41,813 nucleotides of DNA from contig NZ_JAHESC010000057.1 of assembly GCF_018598185.1 (NCBI RefSeq), forward strand, positions 1 to 41,813, written 5' to 3'. Below are positions 25,692 to 33,445 of the stretch, piece after piece. The position numbers and the translations under genes were made by a program. Numbering within the stretch: the first letter of the stretch is position 1; every line of letters starts with the position of its first letter. The notes under the pieces are model-generated. The model was given only the letters and a program-made list of their open reading frames with translations, was not told the DNA's origin and ran no database searches. Source of the DNA: Dawidia soli. Its GTDB lineage: Bacteria > Bacteroidota > Bacteroidia > Cytophagales > Cyclobacteriaceae.

Positions 25692-26186
25692 ATGGGGAAC
25701 GGTTTAGAAAGGGCCTTTATACAAAGCATCCAGGACCATCGCGGCGCGATCCTGAAGGTGTGCCGGATCTACAGCGACGATCGCGATGACTTCGACGACC
25801 TGTTTCAGGAGATCGTACTGCAACTCTGGAAATCGTATTCGTCTTTCCGGGGCGAGTCATTGGTCAGCACGTGGATCTATCGCGTAGCGTTAAACACGGC
25901 CATTACCAGCTTGCGGAAGCGAAAGCGCCGTCCGGATCAACATCCCTTACAGGTCTTTCATCACAACCAGGCGGAAGCCGCCGACGACCGCATCGACCGG
26001 ATCTATGCGCAGGAGCTGCAACGGGCCATCCAGGCGCTGGACAAGTTCGACCGGGCGCTGCTGATGCTTTACCTGGAGGAGAAAAGCTATAGCGAAATGG
26101 CCCAGATCCTGGAAATCTCGGAGAACTATATCGGCGTCAAACTGAACCGTATCCGAACCAAACTCAAAGAACTTTTAACACCTTAG
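25692..26186 (+). CDS. ECF-type RNA polymerase sigma factor
   Basis: A 164-residue two-domain sigma factor. Region 2 includes ICS-like IYSDDRDDFDDLFQEIVLQLW and YSSFRGESLVSTWIYRVALN; region 4 includes LMLYLEEKSYSEMAQILEI and SENYIGVKLNRIRTKLKELL. The linker is short. The membrane protein starts 4 bases after the stop, so it is co-transcribed and may be the anti-sigma partner, although it lacks a recognisable anti-sigma domain. The regulon is not readable from sequence. Confidence 0.92.
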   Translation: MGNGLERAFIQSIQDHRGAILKVCRIYSDDRDDFDDLFQEIVLQLWKSYSSFRGESLVSTWIYRVALNTAITSLRKRKRRPDQHPLQVFHHNQAEAADDRIDRIYAQELQRAIQALDKFDRALLMLYLEEKSYSEMAQILEISENYIGVKLNRIRTKLKELLTP

Positions 26187-26189
26187 ATT

Positions 26190-26846
26190 ATGGACATAGA
26201 TGCATTAAAAGCCGGATGGAAACACAACAGCGGTCTTTCGGCGGACGAGCAGTCCTATTTTGATCGCCTGCCCGCCTTGCTGCAAAGCAAGACGGTGGAT
26301 ATGATCACCGCTACGAAGCGGCAATACGAACGTGTCATTACGGTGTTACTGGGAAGCATGGTGGTGGCCACGCTGGCCATGCCGGTGCTGACCGACGGCT
26401 TTACCTATCCGGGGTCACCGCAGGGGTTTGTAAAAATGATCTTCTTTTACCAACTGATTCTCTTGTTCTATTGGGTCAAGCTTCGTACGGTCAGCGACCT
26501 TACGTTAAGCGACAGCATTCCCGAAAGGCTCGAGCAATTGCTAACGATGTTCCGCCGCGGCTTGAGGACCGAGGTCATCTTTATCGTGGCGCTGCTGCTG
26601 GGGGTGGTATTTGTCGGACGGTTCTTTTATGGTAAAGGCTTGTCAGGGATCCAGGCACCAGATGTATTGGTCGGGTTGGCTTTGAGCATTGTCTTTACCG
26701 GCGCCATGCTGATGTTGGTCCGCAAGCGTTACCAGGCCAAGATTGCCGAACTAAAGCACTATCTCCAGGAATACCGGCAGGCGCCGGTGTGCGGCATTGT
26801 GCTAATCGTTAGTACATTTGCCTGGATCTATGGCACATATCTGTGA
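26190..26846 (+). CDS. Membrane protein of unknown family, partner of ECF sigma factor
   Basis: A 218-residue protein, not recognised. Residues 1-48 are soluble and could bind the sigma factor (LKAGWKHNSGLSADEQSYF). Hydrophobic segments lie near 49-68, 80-98, 128-146, 158-177 and 199-217. Its gene lies 3 bases after the ECF sigma gene, so an anti-sigma role is likely (inference). The last hydrophobic stretch after QEYRQAP is odd: it is encoded by a segment containing TACATTTG (26813-26820), an exact -7 match that could serve the downstream gene, so the C terminus may be an added or altered end. The stop overlaps the GTG of the next frame (GTGA). Confidence 0.6.
   Translation: MDIDALKAGWKHNSGLSADEQSYFDRLPALLQSKTVDMITATKRQYERVITVLLGSMVVATLAMPVLTDGFTYPGSPQGFVKMIFFYQLILLFYWVKLRTVSDLTLSDSIPERLEQLLTMFRRGLRTEVIFIVALLLGVVFVGRFFYGKGLSGIQAPDVLVGLALSIVFTGAMLMLVRKRYQAKIAELKHYLQEYRQAPVCGIVLIVSTFAWIYGTYL
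26813..26820 (+). promoter_or_regulatory. -7-like element before the NtrC-type remnant
   Basis: TACATTTG matches TAnnTTTG exactly and lies 22 bases before the GTG of the NtrC-type frame. No -33 match at the right spacing was found. Confidence 0.3.
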
Positions 26847-27706
26847 GCAGCGTACTAATCATTGACGACGAGGAAAATCTGCGCAGGCTTCTTGCGCGCG
26901 TGATCAGCCTGGAAGGATATACCGTACACCAGGCGGCCACAATAAAACATGGGTTGGCGCTGCTGGAGCGCGAACCCATCAACGTGGTGATATCGGACGT
27001 CAAGCTGCCCGATGGGAACGGTATAGACCTGACAGCGACACTGAAGAAGCAATACCCGGCGGTGGAAGTGATCGTACTGACCGCATACGGTACGATCCAG
27101 GACGGCGTGACGGCGATCAAGAACGGAGCATTTGACTACCTTACCAAGGGCTGCTCGAGAGCGAGCTGTTCGGCCACGCCGAAGGGGCGTTTACCGGGGC
27201 GACCAAAGCCAAGAAAGGTTACCTGGAGGAAGCCCAGGAGGGAACGCTCTTTCTTGACGAGGTGGGTGAGATGCCTATCGATCTGAAGGCCAAACTGTTA
27301 CGTGTACTGGAACCCGGTGAGTTCTACCGGGTGGGCGAGAGCCGGGCGCGACGTGTGAACGTGCGTGTCACCAGGCTATTCGCAAGCCCTGCGTGTGCAT
27401 CCCTGGAAAGGGAACATCCGCGAGCTGAAGAATGTCGTAGAGCGCTGTGTCATCCTGAACGACCTGGACGTGCTGGAAGCCGACATGCTGCCCTATGACT
27501 TTAACGCTTACCCTGCTGGCTCCAGCCAGGAAGAAGGTGCATGGACGCTGGCCGCGGCGGAGAAGAAGCACATTCGCCAGGTGCTGGCGTTTGCCGGGGG
27601 AAATAAAACACAGGCGGCAAAACTGTTAGGTATCGGGTTGACGACGTTGTATCAGAAGGTAAAGGACTACGCCCTGCAAGCCGACCCGACAGACGGTACA
27701 CCATAA
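26843..27706 (+). pseudogene. NtrC-family sigma-54 response regulator, two internal deletions
   Basis: Starts with an intact receiver (GTG at 26843, VLIIDDEENLRRLLARVI, NVVISDVKLPDGNG, FDYLTKG). At about 27150 the text jumps to the middle of the AAA+ domain in another frame (from 27151: [36 protein letters not shown]), so about 95 residues with the Walker A region are gone. After VNVRV at about 27370 it jumps again, back to the first frame, to [18 protein letters not shown] and an Fis-type HTH (GNKTQAAKLLGIGLTTLYQK), losing about 110 residues with sensor I/II and the arginine finger. Each translated frame stops early (27286; 27498). No kinase partner is adjacent. Could be genuine gene decay or an assembly collapse. 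Confidence 0.85.
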
Positions 27707-27718
27707 AATGTTTCTATT

Positions 27719-27775
27719 AACAAGTGTTTTTAATCCCGTTTTTTGGTGATTCTGGGTATATTTAAAACACTTGTT
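27719..27775. terminator. Long inverted repeat after the NtrC-type remnant
   Basis: Perfect 12-base arms AACAAGTGTTTT (27719-27730) and AAAACACTTGTT (27764-27775), 33 bases apart, the second followed by TTTCT. It lies between the pseudogene end (27706) and the TerB-like start (27799). It may terminate transcription of the remnant operon, although the loop is long for an intrinsic terminator; a binding site for a regulator of the TerB-like gene is the alternative. Confidence 0.45.
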
Positions 27776-27798
27776 TTTCTGTTCGACCCCTAAAACCT

Positions 27799-28167
27799 AT
27801 GTTAGAGCACATCAAACTGGCGCATTTCCGGAACCTCATTTCGTTGAGTGCAGCAGATGGAAAGATCGAGGAACTGGAGCGTGTCGCTCTGGCGAAGATC
27901 GCGTATGAAAAAGGCATCCCCCTCGACAGGCTTAATCTCATGCTCGATCGTGCGGACGAGTATAAATTCCTGATCCCGCTTGACGACTCTGAAAAAGAAA
28001 AGCAGTTGGCAGACATGATCGAACTGGCGCTGGTGGACGGCGAGTTTGCCCCGGCCGAACGCGAGCTGATCAACATCGTCGGGGAGAAGCTGGGCGTTTC
28101 CAAAGAAGCCCTCGACAAGCTGATCGACACCGTGACGGCAGCGTACCGGCAAGCAAACGGTCAGTAA
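27799..28167 (+). CDS. TerB-like small helical protein
   Basis: A 122-residue all-helical protein. Two similar halves carry the TerB-fold pattern of an acidic DG followed by E three to five residues later: LSAADGKIEELERVAL near 16-31 and LALVDGEFAPAERELINIV near 77-95. TerB-like domains bind metal ions and occur in stress and phage-defence contexts, but also as lone housekeeping proteins in Bacteroidota. No tellurite-resistance or defence genes are adjacent; the SDR gene follows after 28 bases. Confidence 0.65.
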   Translation: MLEHIKLAHFRNLISLSAADGKIEELERVALAKIAYEKGIPLDRLNLMLDRADEYKFLIPLDDSEKEKQLADMIELALVDGEFAPAERELINIVGEKLGVSKEALDKLIDTVTAAYRQANGQ

Positions 28168-28195
28168 GTGCAGGCAACAATCATCGTATAGTCAG

Positions 28196-28924
28196 ATGTC
28201 CGATAAAAAGACAGTTCTCATCCTGGGCGCAAACTCGGATGTCGCCAAGGAGATGATCGCATTGTATGTTCAGCAACAGTATGATGTAGTGGCGGCCTCG
28301 CGCAACACGACTGCCCTGCAAGATTTTCTACGTGTACGCAGCATCCCCGCACAGCAGGTAAAAGTGATGTACTTCGATGCCACCGCGTTTGCCACGCACC
28401 GAGCCTTTTACGAGTCGCTGCCTGTGAAACCGGCGATCGTGGTATATGCCGCCGGCTTTTTAAAGAACAACGAAGAAGCGCTGCGCGACTGGGAAGGAGC
28501 CTATCAGATGATGAACGTTCATTACTGCGGTGCAGTGTCGATCCTCAACATCATCGTGATGGATACCAGCAACAAAGCCCTGGAACGCATCATCGGGCTC
28601 TCATCGCTCTCGGGTGTACGCGGCCGGAAAAGCAATTTTATCTATGGCAGTACGAAGTCGGCCTTTACGCAATACCTGGCCGGTATGCGCCAGTATCTTT
28701 TCGACCGCGGCATACGCGTACACGTGGTGGTGGCCGGATACATTCGCAGTAAAATGACCGCAGGCCTGGACCTTCCCGAGTCGCTGATGCTCGAGCCTTC
28801 ATTCATCGCGCGGGCAGTGGTGGGCGTGCGCCGCGCCTTCATCGTGGTGCCGGGGCTCAAGTGGAAAGTGATCTACCACATCCTCCGATTGCTGCCCGAA
28901 CAATTCGTGGCCAGGCTTCCCTGA
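28196..28924 (+). CDS. Short-chain dehydrogenase/reductase (SDR)
   Basis: A 242-residue Rossmann oxidoreductase. The dinucleotide-binding start is VLILGANSDVAKEMIALYV, a GANSDVA variant of the SDR glycine loop. Further marks are YAAGF (about 84-88, the NAG position), catalytic Ser136 or Ser137 in IGLSSLSG and Tyr150-Lys154 in YGSTKSA. The C terminus ends VPGLKWKVIYHILRLLPEQF, similar to SDRs acting on lipid or prenyl-linked substrates. The substrate cannot be told. It lies 28 bases after the TerB-like gene and may share its transcript. Confidence 0.9.
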   Translation: MSDKKTVLILGANSDVAKEMIALYVQQQYDVVAASRNTTALQDFLRVRSIPAQQVKVMYFDATAFATHRAFYESLPVKPAIVVYAAGFLKNNEEALRDWEGAYQMMNVHYCGAVSILNIIVMDTSNKALERIIGLSSLSGVRGRKSNFIYGSTKSAFTQYLAGMRQYLFDRGIRVHVVVAGYIRSKMTAGLDLPESLMLEPSFIARAVVGVRRAFIVVPGLKWKVIYHILRLLPEQFVARLP

Positions 28925-29038
28925 CATTAACCGTCGAGAAGTTCTTCCGCTTTTCGTATTCCCGGGCATCCTGGCTTCTGCAGGATGGAACCGGCGTGTA
29001 AACGCTGTATCTTAAGGGTATAAACCCTGAGCCAAGCT

Positions 29039-32000
29039 ATGTTGCGTGTTATCCGTGTATTCTTTCTGCTCTGCTGTCTGGCCGGCACGAACTGGTGCGG
29101 GGCGCAGGAACGAGATGTTAAATTTCATCACTTAACAGCGGAAGAAGGCCTGCCCAGCAACACGGTCAATGCCGTGATCCGCGACAGCCGCGGTTTTATC
29201 TGGATCGCCACCGAGAACGGGGTGGCCCGTTATGATGCCTATACTTTTGTCAGCTTCCGCGCCCGGGAAAACGACACGACCAGTATCAGCAGCAACATCA
29301 CCTATACACTACTGGAAGATACCCGGCAGCGTCTTTGGATCGGCTCTGAGAAAGGACTGGACCTTTACAACCGTGCGCTGGACCGATTCGACAAGCACTT
29401 TTTCCAGGGCATTCCCGTACGCGCGATCTATCAGGATCGCAAGGGACGTCTGTGGGTAGGCAGCGACCAGGGGCTGTACCTATACCAGGAAGCAAGCGGC
29501 ACGTTCATCAAGCCGTATGCGCGCATTTTTGACGTGCACGAGATGGTATACAACACGATCCCCTCGATTATGGAAGACCGTCATGGCAACCTGTGGGTGG
29601 GTACCTCCAACGGCATTCATGTAATCGAAAGCAGCACAGGTAACTTTTTGCACTTCGTATACCGGAAAAATCAGGTGGGCTCGTTAAGCGGTAACAATGT
29701 GCGGAAGATCGTGGAAGACCCTTCGGGACGGATCTGGATTGCGACATATGGCAGCGGACTCAATTTGTACCAGCCGACGGACCGAACCTTCAAACACTTT
29801 CGCCATACATCCGGCAGTGCGGCAGGAATCTCGAGCGATCTGTTACCGACGCTCTGGGTACAGGACAACGGCAAGATCTGGATCGGCACGGACGGACGGG
29901 GCCTCGACATTTTTAATCCGGAGACCAACGAATTTCAGCACATCGTACACTCGCCCTATAACTCCAAGAGCCTTAACAACAACGTTGTGCGGTCGATCAG
30001 CAGCGATCAGCGCGGAGGCATCTGGGTAGGGACCTATAACGGCGGCGTGAACTTCTTTAACCAGAATGCGGAATCGTTTTTCCATTACAAAGTGCCAACG
30101 CTCAATGGCAACAGCTCGGTGACGTCGTTTGCTGAAGAGAAGAACGGCAACTTGTGGATCGGTACTGATGGCGGGGGCCTGTGTTACTTCGACAGGACGA
30201 CGGGCCAGTTTTCGAACTTTTACTACGACGAGCGGAACACCAACAGCATCAGCGACAACCGCATCCTTTCGCTGATGCTCGACCACCAGGGAAAGTTGTG
30301 GATCGGTACGTACCTGGGCGGACTCTGCCGCTACGATCCCGCGCGCAGGAAGTTCACGCGGTATGCGCATGGCGACGGCTCAGGCCTGAGCGACAACGTG
30401 GTGTGGGTGCTGCTGGAAGACAGCCAGCGACGGATCTGGGTGGGAACCAACAACGGCATCAACCGGTACGAAGCCGGTACCAATACGTTTGCTTGCATCA
30501 ACATCAACAACTCGAACCTCAGCAACAACATGATCCGGTGCCTGTACGAAGACACCCGGCGACGACTCTGGATCGGCACGCAGGAGGGGCTCAACCTGCT
30601 GGAAGAGCCGTATACACATTTTACCGTAATCAAGAGCGACCAGCAAAACAAAAACAGCCTGAGCAACCACTGGATCCGCTGCATCAACCAGGACCATGAG
30701 GGCAACCTGTGGATCGGCACATTCGCGGGCGGCCTTAACCTGTACAACGAGGCCTCCGGTACATTTACATCCTTTCACGAATCAGACGGCCTGCCCGACA
30801 ACATCATCTCCGGCATTCTGTCAGACAAGCAAGGGCACGTGTGGATGAGTACGGGCCGGGGCCTGGGGTACCTGGGTCTCCAGGATCGCATCTTCAAAAG
30901 TTATTCGACGCAGGATGGTCTGCAAGACTATCAGTTCAACATCAACGCGTGCTACGAGACGCGACGCGGGGAGTTCCTGTTTGGCGGTACCAACGGCTTT
31001 ACCTCGTTCATGCCCGACGTGATACGCGAGGTGAAGAACAATCAGTTCCCGCCACCGATCGCCTTCACCAGTCTGAAGATCCTGAACAAGGAGGTGTTGC
31101 CGCATCCGCGAAACGCGCTGCTCAAAGCGCAGCTGAACGAGACGAAGGCGGTCATGCTGTCGTATGATCAGTCGGTCGTAACCCTGGAGTTCGCCGCGTT
31201 GAATTTCATTCAGCCGGAGAAGAACCAGTATGCTTACCGGCTGGCGGGATTTGAAGACGAGTGGAACGTGGTGAATGGCAAGCGCTCGGCCACGTATACC
31301 AACCTGGAGCCGGGAGAGTATACCTTTCAGGTGAAGGCCTCGAACAACGACGGTGTATGGAACGATCAGGGCGTCGCGCTGACAATTATCATCATGCCCC
31401 CGTTCTGGCAGACATGGTGGTTCACCGCGACGCTGGTAGTAGCCGGCATGTTGTTTATCGCCTTGCTCATTAACATTGTGCGCAACCGCTTCCGCGAGAA
31501 GATCAGGATACACAAGCTCATTGCCGAGCTTGAGCTCAAGGCACTGATCGCCCAAATGAACCCACACTTTATCTTCAACTGCCTGACGTCCATTCAGGAA
31601 CTGATCATTGTGCATAAACAAGACGAGGCGATGCATTATCTGCATCAGTTCTCCAAGCTGCTTCGCACGGTGCTGCAAAGCTCGGAAAAGAACTTCATCT
31701 CCCTGGACCAGGAGCTCACGCTACTGGAGCTTTATCTCGAGCTGGAGTCGATGCGCTTTGATAAACAATTTCACTACGAGATCCAGGTAGACAGCGACAT
31801 CGACCCGGAGGAAGTCATCATTCCTTCCTTCTTATTACAGCCTTTTGTAGAGAATGCTCTATGGCACGGATTGATGCACAAGAAGGGCGAACGCAACCTG
31901 CGTATTACGTTTAACCTGGAGTCGGAAGATGTATTGCTGTGCAGCATTGCCGACGACGGCATTGGCCGCAAGCAGGGGACACTGATACGCCAGAGCAGCA

Positions 32001-32221
32001 TCAAAAAAACATATCGTTCCATGGGCATGAAGATCATTCGTGAGCGCATGGCATTGATGAAAAAACAGAACGATGTCTTCGATCTGCGCATTGTTGATCG
32101 CCTGCACCCGGATGGCACCGCAGCCGGCACGACGGTGGTCGTTCGTGTACCCTTGGGAAAGACAGAATTCATACCGGAAAAAACAGGTATGACGTATACG
32201 CAACGAACAGTAGAACGTTAG
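29039..32221 (+). CDS. Beta-propeller (Reg_prop) sensor histidine kinase, LytS type
   Basis: A 1060-residue membrane sensor. A signal peptide (about 1-22, ending CGAQ) leads to about 14 propeller repeats (Reg_prop, pattern W(I/V)GT..GG/LN, for example IWIGTDGRGLDIFNPETNEF). A Y_Y_Y domain (about 728-785, YAYRLAGFEDEW, LEPGEYTFQVKAS) and one membrane helix (about 794-815, TATLVVAGMLFIALLINIV) follow. The cytoplasmic part is a LytS/His_kinase domain, His843 in AQMNPHFIFNCLTSIQELI, with QPFVENALWHGLMHK and the ATP site DDGIGRKQG. The layout matches the glycan-responsive sensors of Bacteroidota, but without the fused AraC domain of hybrid two-component systems. The LytTR regulator downstream is its partner. 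Confidence 0.94.
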   Translation: MLRVIRVFFLLCCLAGTNWCGAQERDVKFHHLTAEEGLPSNTVNAVIRDSRGFIWIATENGVARYDAYTFVSFRARENDTTSISSNITYTLLEDTRQRLWIGSEKGLDLYNRALDRFDKHFFQGIPVRAIYQDRKGRLWVGSDQGLYLYQEASGTFIKPYARIFDVHEMVYNTIPSIMEDRHGNLWVGTSNGIHVIESSTGNFLHFVYRKNQVGSLSGNNVRKIVEDPSGRIWIATYGSGLNLYQPTDRTFKHFRHTSGSAAGISSDLLPTLWVQDNGKIWIGTDGRGLDIFNPETNEFQHIVHSPYNSKSLNNNVVRSISSDQRGGIWVGTYNGGVNFFNQNAESFFHYKVPTLNGNSSVTSFAEEKNGNLWIGTDGGGLCYFDRTTGQFSNFYYDERNTNSISDNRILSLMLDHQGKLWIGTYLGGLCRYDPARRKFTRYAHGDGSGLSDNVVWVLLEDSQRRIWVGTNNGINRYEAGTNTFACININNSNLSNNMIRCLYEDTRRRLWIGTQEGLNLLEEPYTHFTVIKSDQQNKNSLSNHWIRCINQDHEGNLWIGTFAGGLNLYNEASGTFTSFHESDGLPDNIISGILSDKQGHVWMSTGRGLGYLGLQDRIFKSYSTQDGLQDYQFNINACYETRRGEFLFGGTNGFTSFMPDVIREVKNNQFPPPIAFTSLKILNKEVLPHPRNALLKAQLNETKAVMLSYDQSVVTLEFAALNFIQPEKNQYAYRLAGFEDEWNVVNGKRSATYTNLEPGEYTFQVKASNNDGVWNDQGVALTIIIMPPFWQTWWFTATLVVAGMLFIALLINIVRNRFREKIRIHKLIAELELKALIAQMNPHFIFNCLTSIQELIIVHKQDEAMHYLHQFSKLLRTVLQSSEKNFISLDQELTLLELYLELESMRFDKQFHYEIQVDSDIDPEEVIIPSFLLQPFVENALWHGLMHKKGERNLRITFNLESEDVLLCSIADDGIGRKQGTLIRQSSIKKTYRSMGMKIIRERMALMKKQNDVFDLRIVDRLHPDGTAAGTTVVVRVPLGKTEFIPEKTGMTYTQRTVER

Positions 32222-32518
32222 AAGTGTAACTTTTAACGTTCCCTTTTGTATCGTGTTTGCCGTGCATCTTTCATTCAAAATTGATGTGTAAAAGCGGCGT
32301 TGGTAGCAAGGCGGGTAAAAGAACAGGTTATCATATTAATCAGCGGGTTGGACCAATTAGTAGATTTATTTTTTGTACTTTGTTATACCTTGAACGCGTG
32401 CTGCTATAGATGCAGGCAACGCTAATACCTTAAAAATAAGGTATTCCCGCTACCAACCTCTCTCATAGTCATGCACCATTAGCAGAAGCGTTAATACTGG
32501 TTCACCGAAGTTTTAACA
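32222..32518. other. Intergenic region between propeller kinase and LytTR gene
   Basis: Nearly 300 bases without a credible gene. A TACTTTG at about 32376-32382 resembles a -7 element (one base short of TAnnTTTG), and the 22-base hairpin at 32424-32445 lies downstream. The LytTR gene therefore probably has its own promoter with a leader of about 130 bases. Confidence 0.4.
32424..32445. repeat. Hairpin in the leader of the LytTR regulator gene
   Basis: Perfect 8-base arms AATACCTT (32424-32431) and AAGGTATT (32438-32445) around AAAAAT. It lies 73 bases before the ATG. Not followed by a T-run, so it is not an intrinsic terminator; it may be an operator or a leader structure. Confidence 0.4.
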
Positions 32519-33268
32519 ATGATTAGAGCGTTGATTATCGATGATGAAAGTAAAGCCCGGAACCTACTCAAGGTAACGATGGAGCGGATCTTTCCCGGTC
32601 AGTTTGTGCTGGAGACAGCCGACGACAGTGAAGACGGATTGCTAAAGATCCATTACTTCAAACCCGACCTGCTATTTCTCGATATCGAGATGCCGATGAT
32701 GAATGGCTTCGATTTTCTGGCCGCGATACCGGAAGTGGATTGCAAGGTGATCTTTACTACGGCGCACGATCAGTATGCCATCCGCGCGATCCGCTACAAC
32801 GCACTGGACTATCTGCTCAAACCGATCAATCCCATCGAGTTGAAGGAAGCAATCGACCGGTATCAATCGCACCGGGGCCGAAAAGAAACCTACAGTCGCC
32901 AGATCGAAAACTTCTTCGAACACAAAGAACGCAATCTCGCCATCACGACGTACGACGGGGTGGTGTTCCTGGAAGTCGATACTATCATTCGCTGTGAAGC
33001 CGATCTGAATTATACCCGCTTTGTATTAACGGACAATAAAACGTTTGTGTCGTCGAAAACACTGAAAGAATACGAGGACCTGTTAACGGTGCACAACAAC
33101 TTTGTACGCATACACCGTTCGCACCTGGTAAACCTGGACTATGTATTGAAATTCAAAAGCGAAGGGCTGTTGGTATTGAAAGACAGCTCGTCGGTACCGA
33201 TCTCGCGGCGCCGCAAGGAAGAAGTCGTCAGCAAGCTTTCCGTTCGATCTACGGCCGTGCATTCCTGA
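32519..33268 (+). CDS. LytTR-family response regulator
   Basis: A 249-residue regulator. The receiver has DDE at 8-10, phosphorylation Asp55 in LLFLDIEMPMMNG, Thr in VIFTTAHDQYAIRAIRY and Lys in YLLKPINPIEL. The C-terminal LytTR DNA-binding domain is seen as VVFLEVDTIIRCEADLNYTR, FVSSKTLKEYEDLL and FVRIHRSHLVNLDYV. LytTR regulators pair with LytS-type kinases, here the propeller sensor upstream. The GH18 genes follow after 177 bases and are plausible targets (inference from position only). Confidence 0.95.
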   Translation: MIRALIIDDESKARNLLKVTMERIFPGQFVLETADDSEDGLLKIHYFKPDLLFLDIEMPMMNGFDFLAAIPEVDCKVIFTTAHDQYAIRAIRYNALDYLLKPINPIELKEAIDRYQSHRGRKETYSRQIENFFEHKERNLAITTYDGVVFLEVDTIIRCEADLNYTRFVLTDNKTFVSSKTLKEYEDLLTVHNNFVRIHRSHLVNLDYVLKFKSEGLLVLKDSSSVPISRRRKEEVVSKLSVRSTAVHS

Positions 33269-33445
33269 TCCTGCGCGCACACAGGCACACGCCACGTTCC
33301 TGCACCTTTTAATAAGTGCACCCGGCCATTCAATAACTACTTTTCTTTTTCCTACCGGTTATCCCAACATTTATCCCGCGATGCAGTCAGCCGTAGTTCC
33401 AATGGCATGACTGCGGCAAATGTTCAAAACCAATAACCAATTACT

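Noticed and set aside
27799-28167. Tellurite-resistance or phage-defence locus based on the TerB-like gene
   Set aside because: No TerC, TerD, TerY or other partners are nearby; the gene stands beside an SDR.
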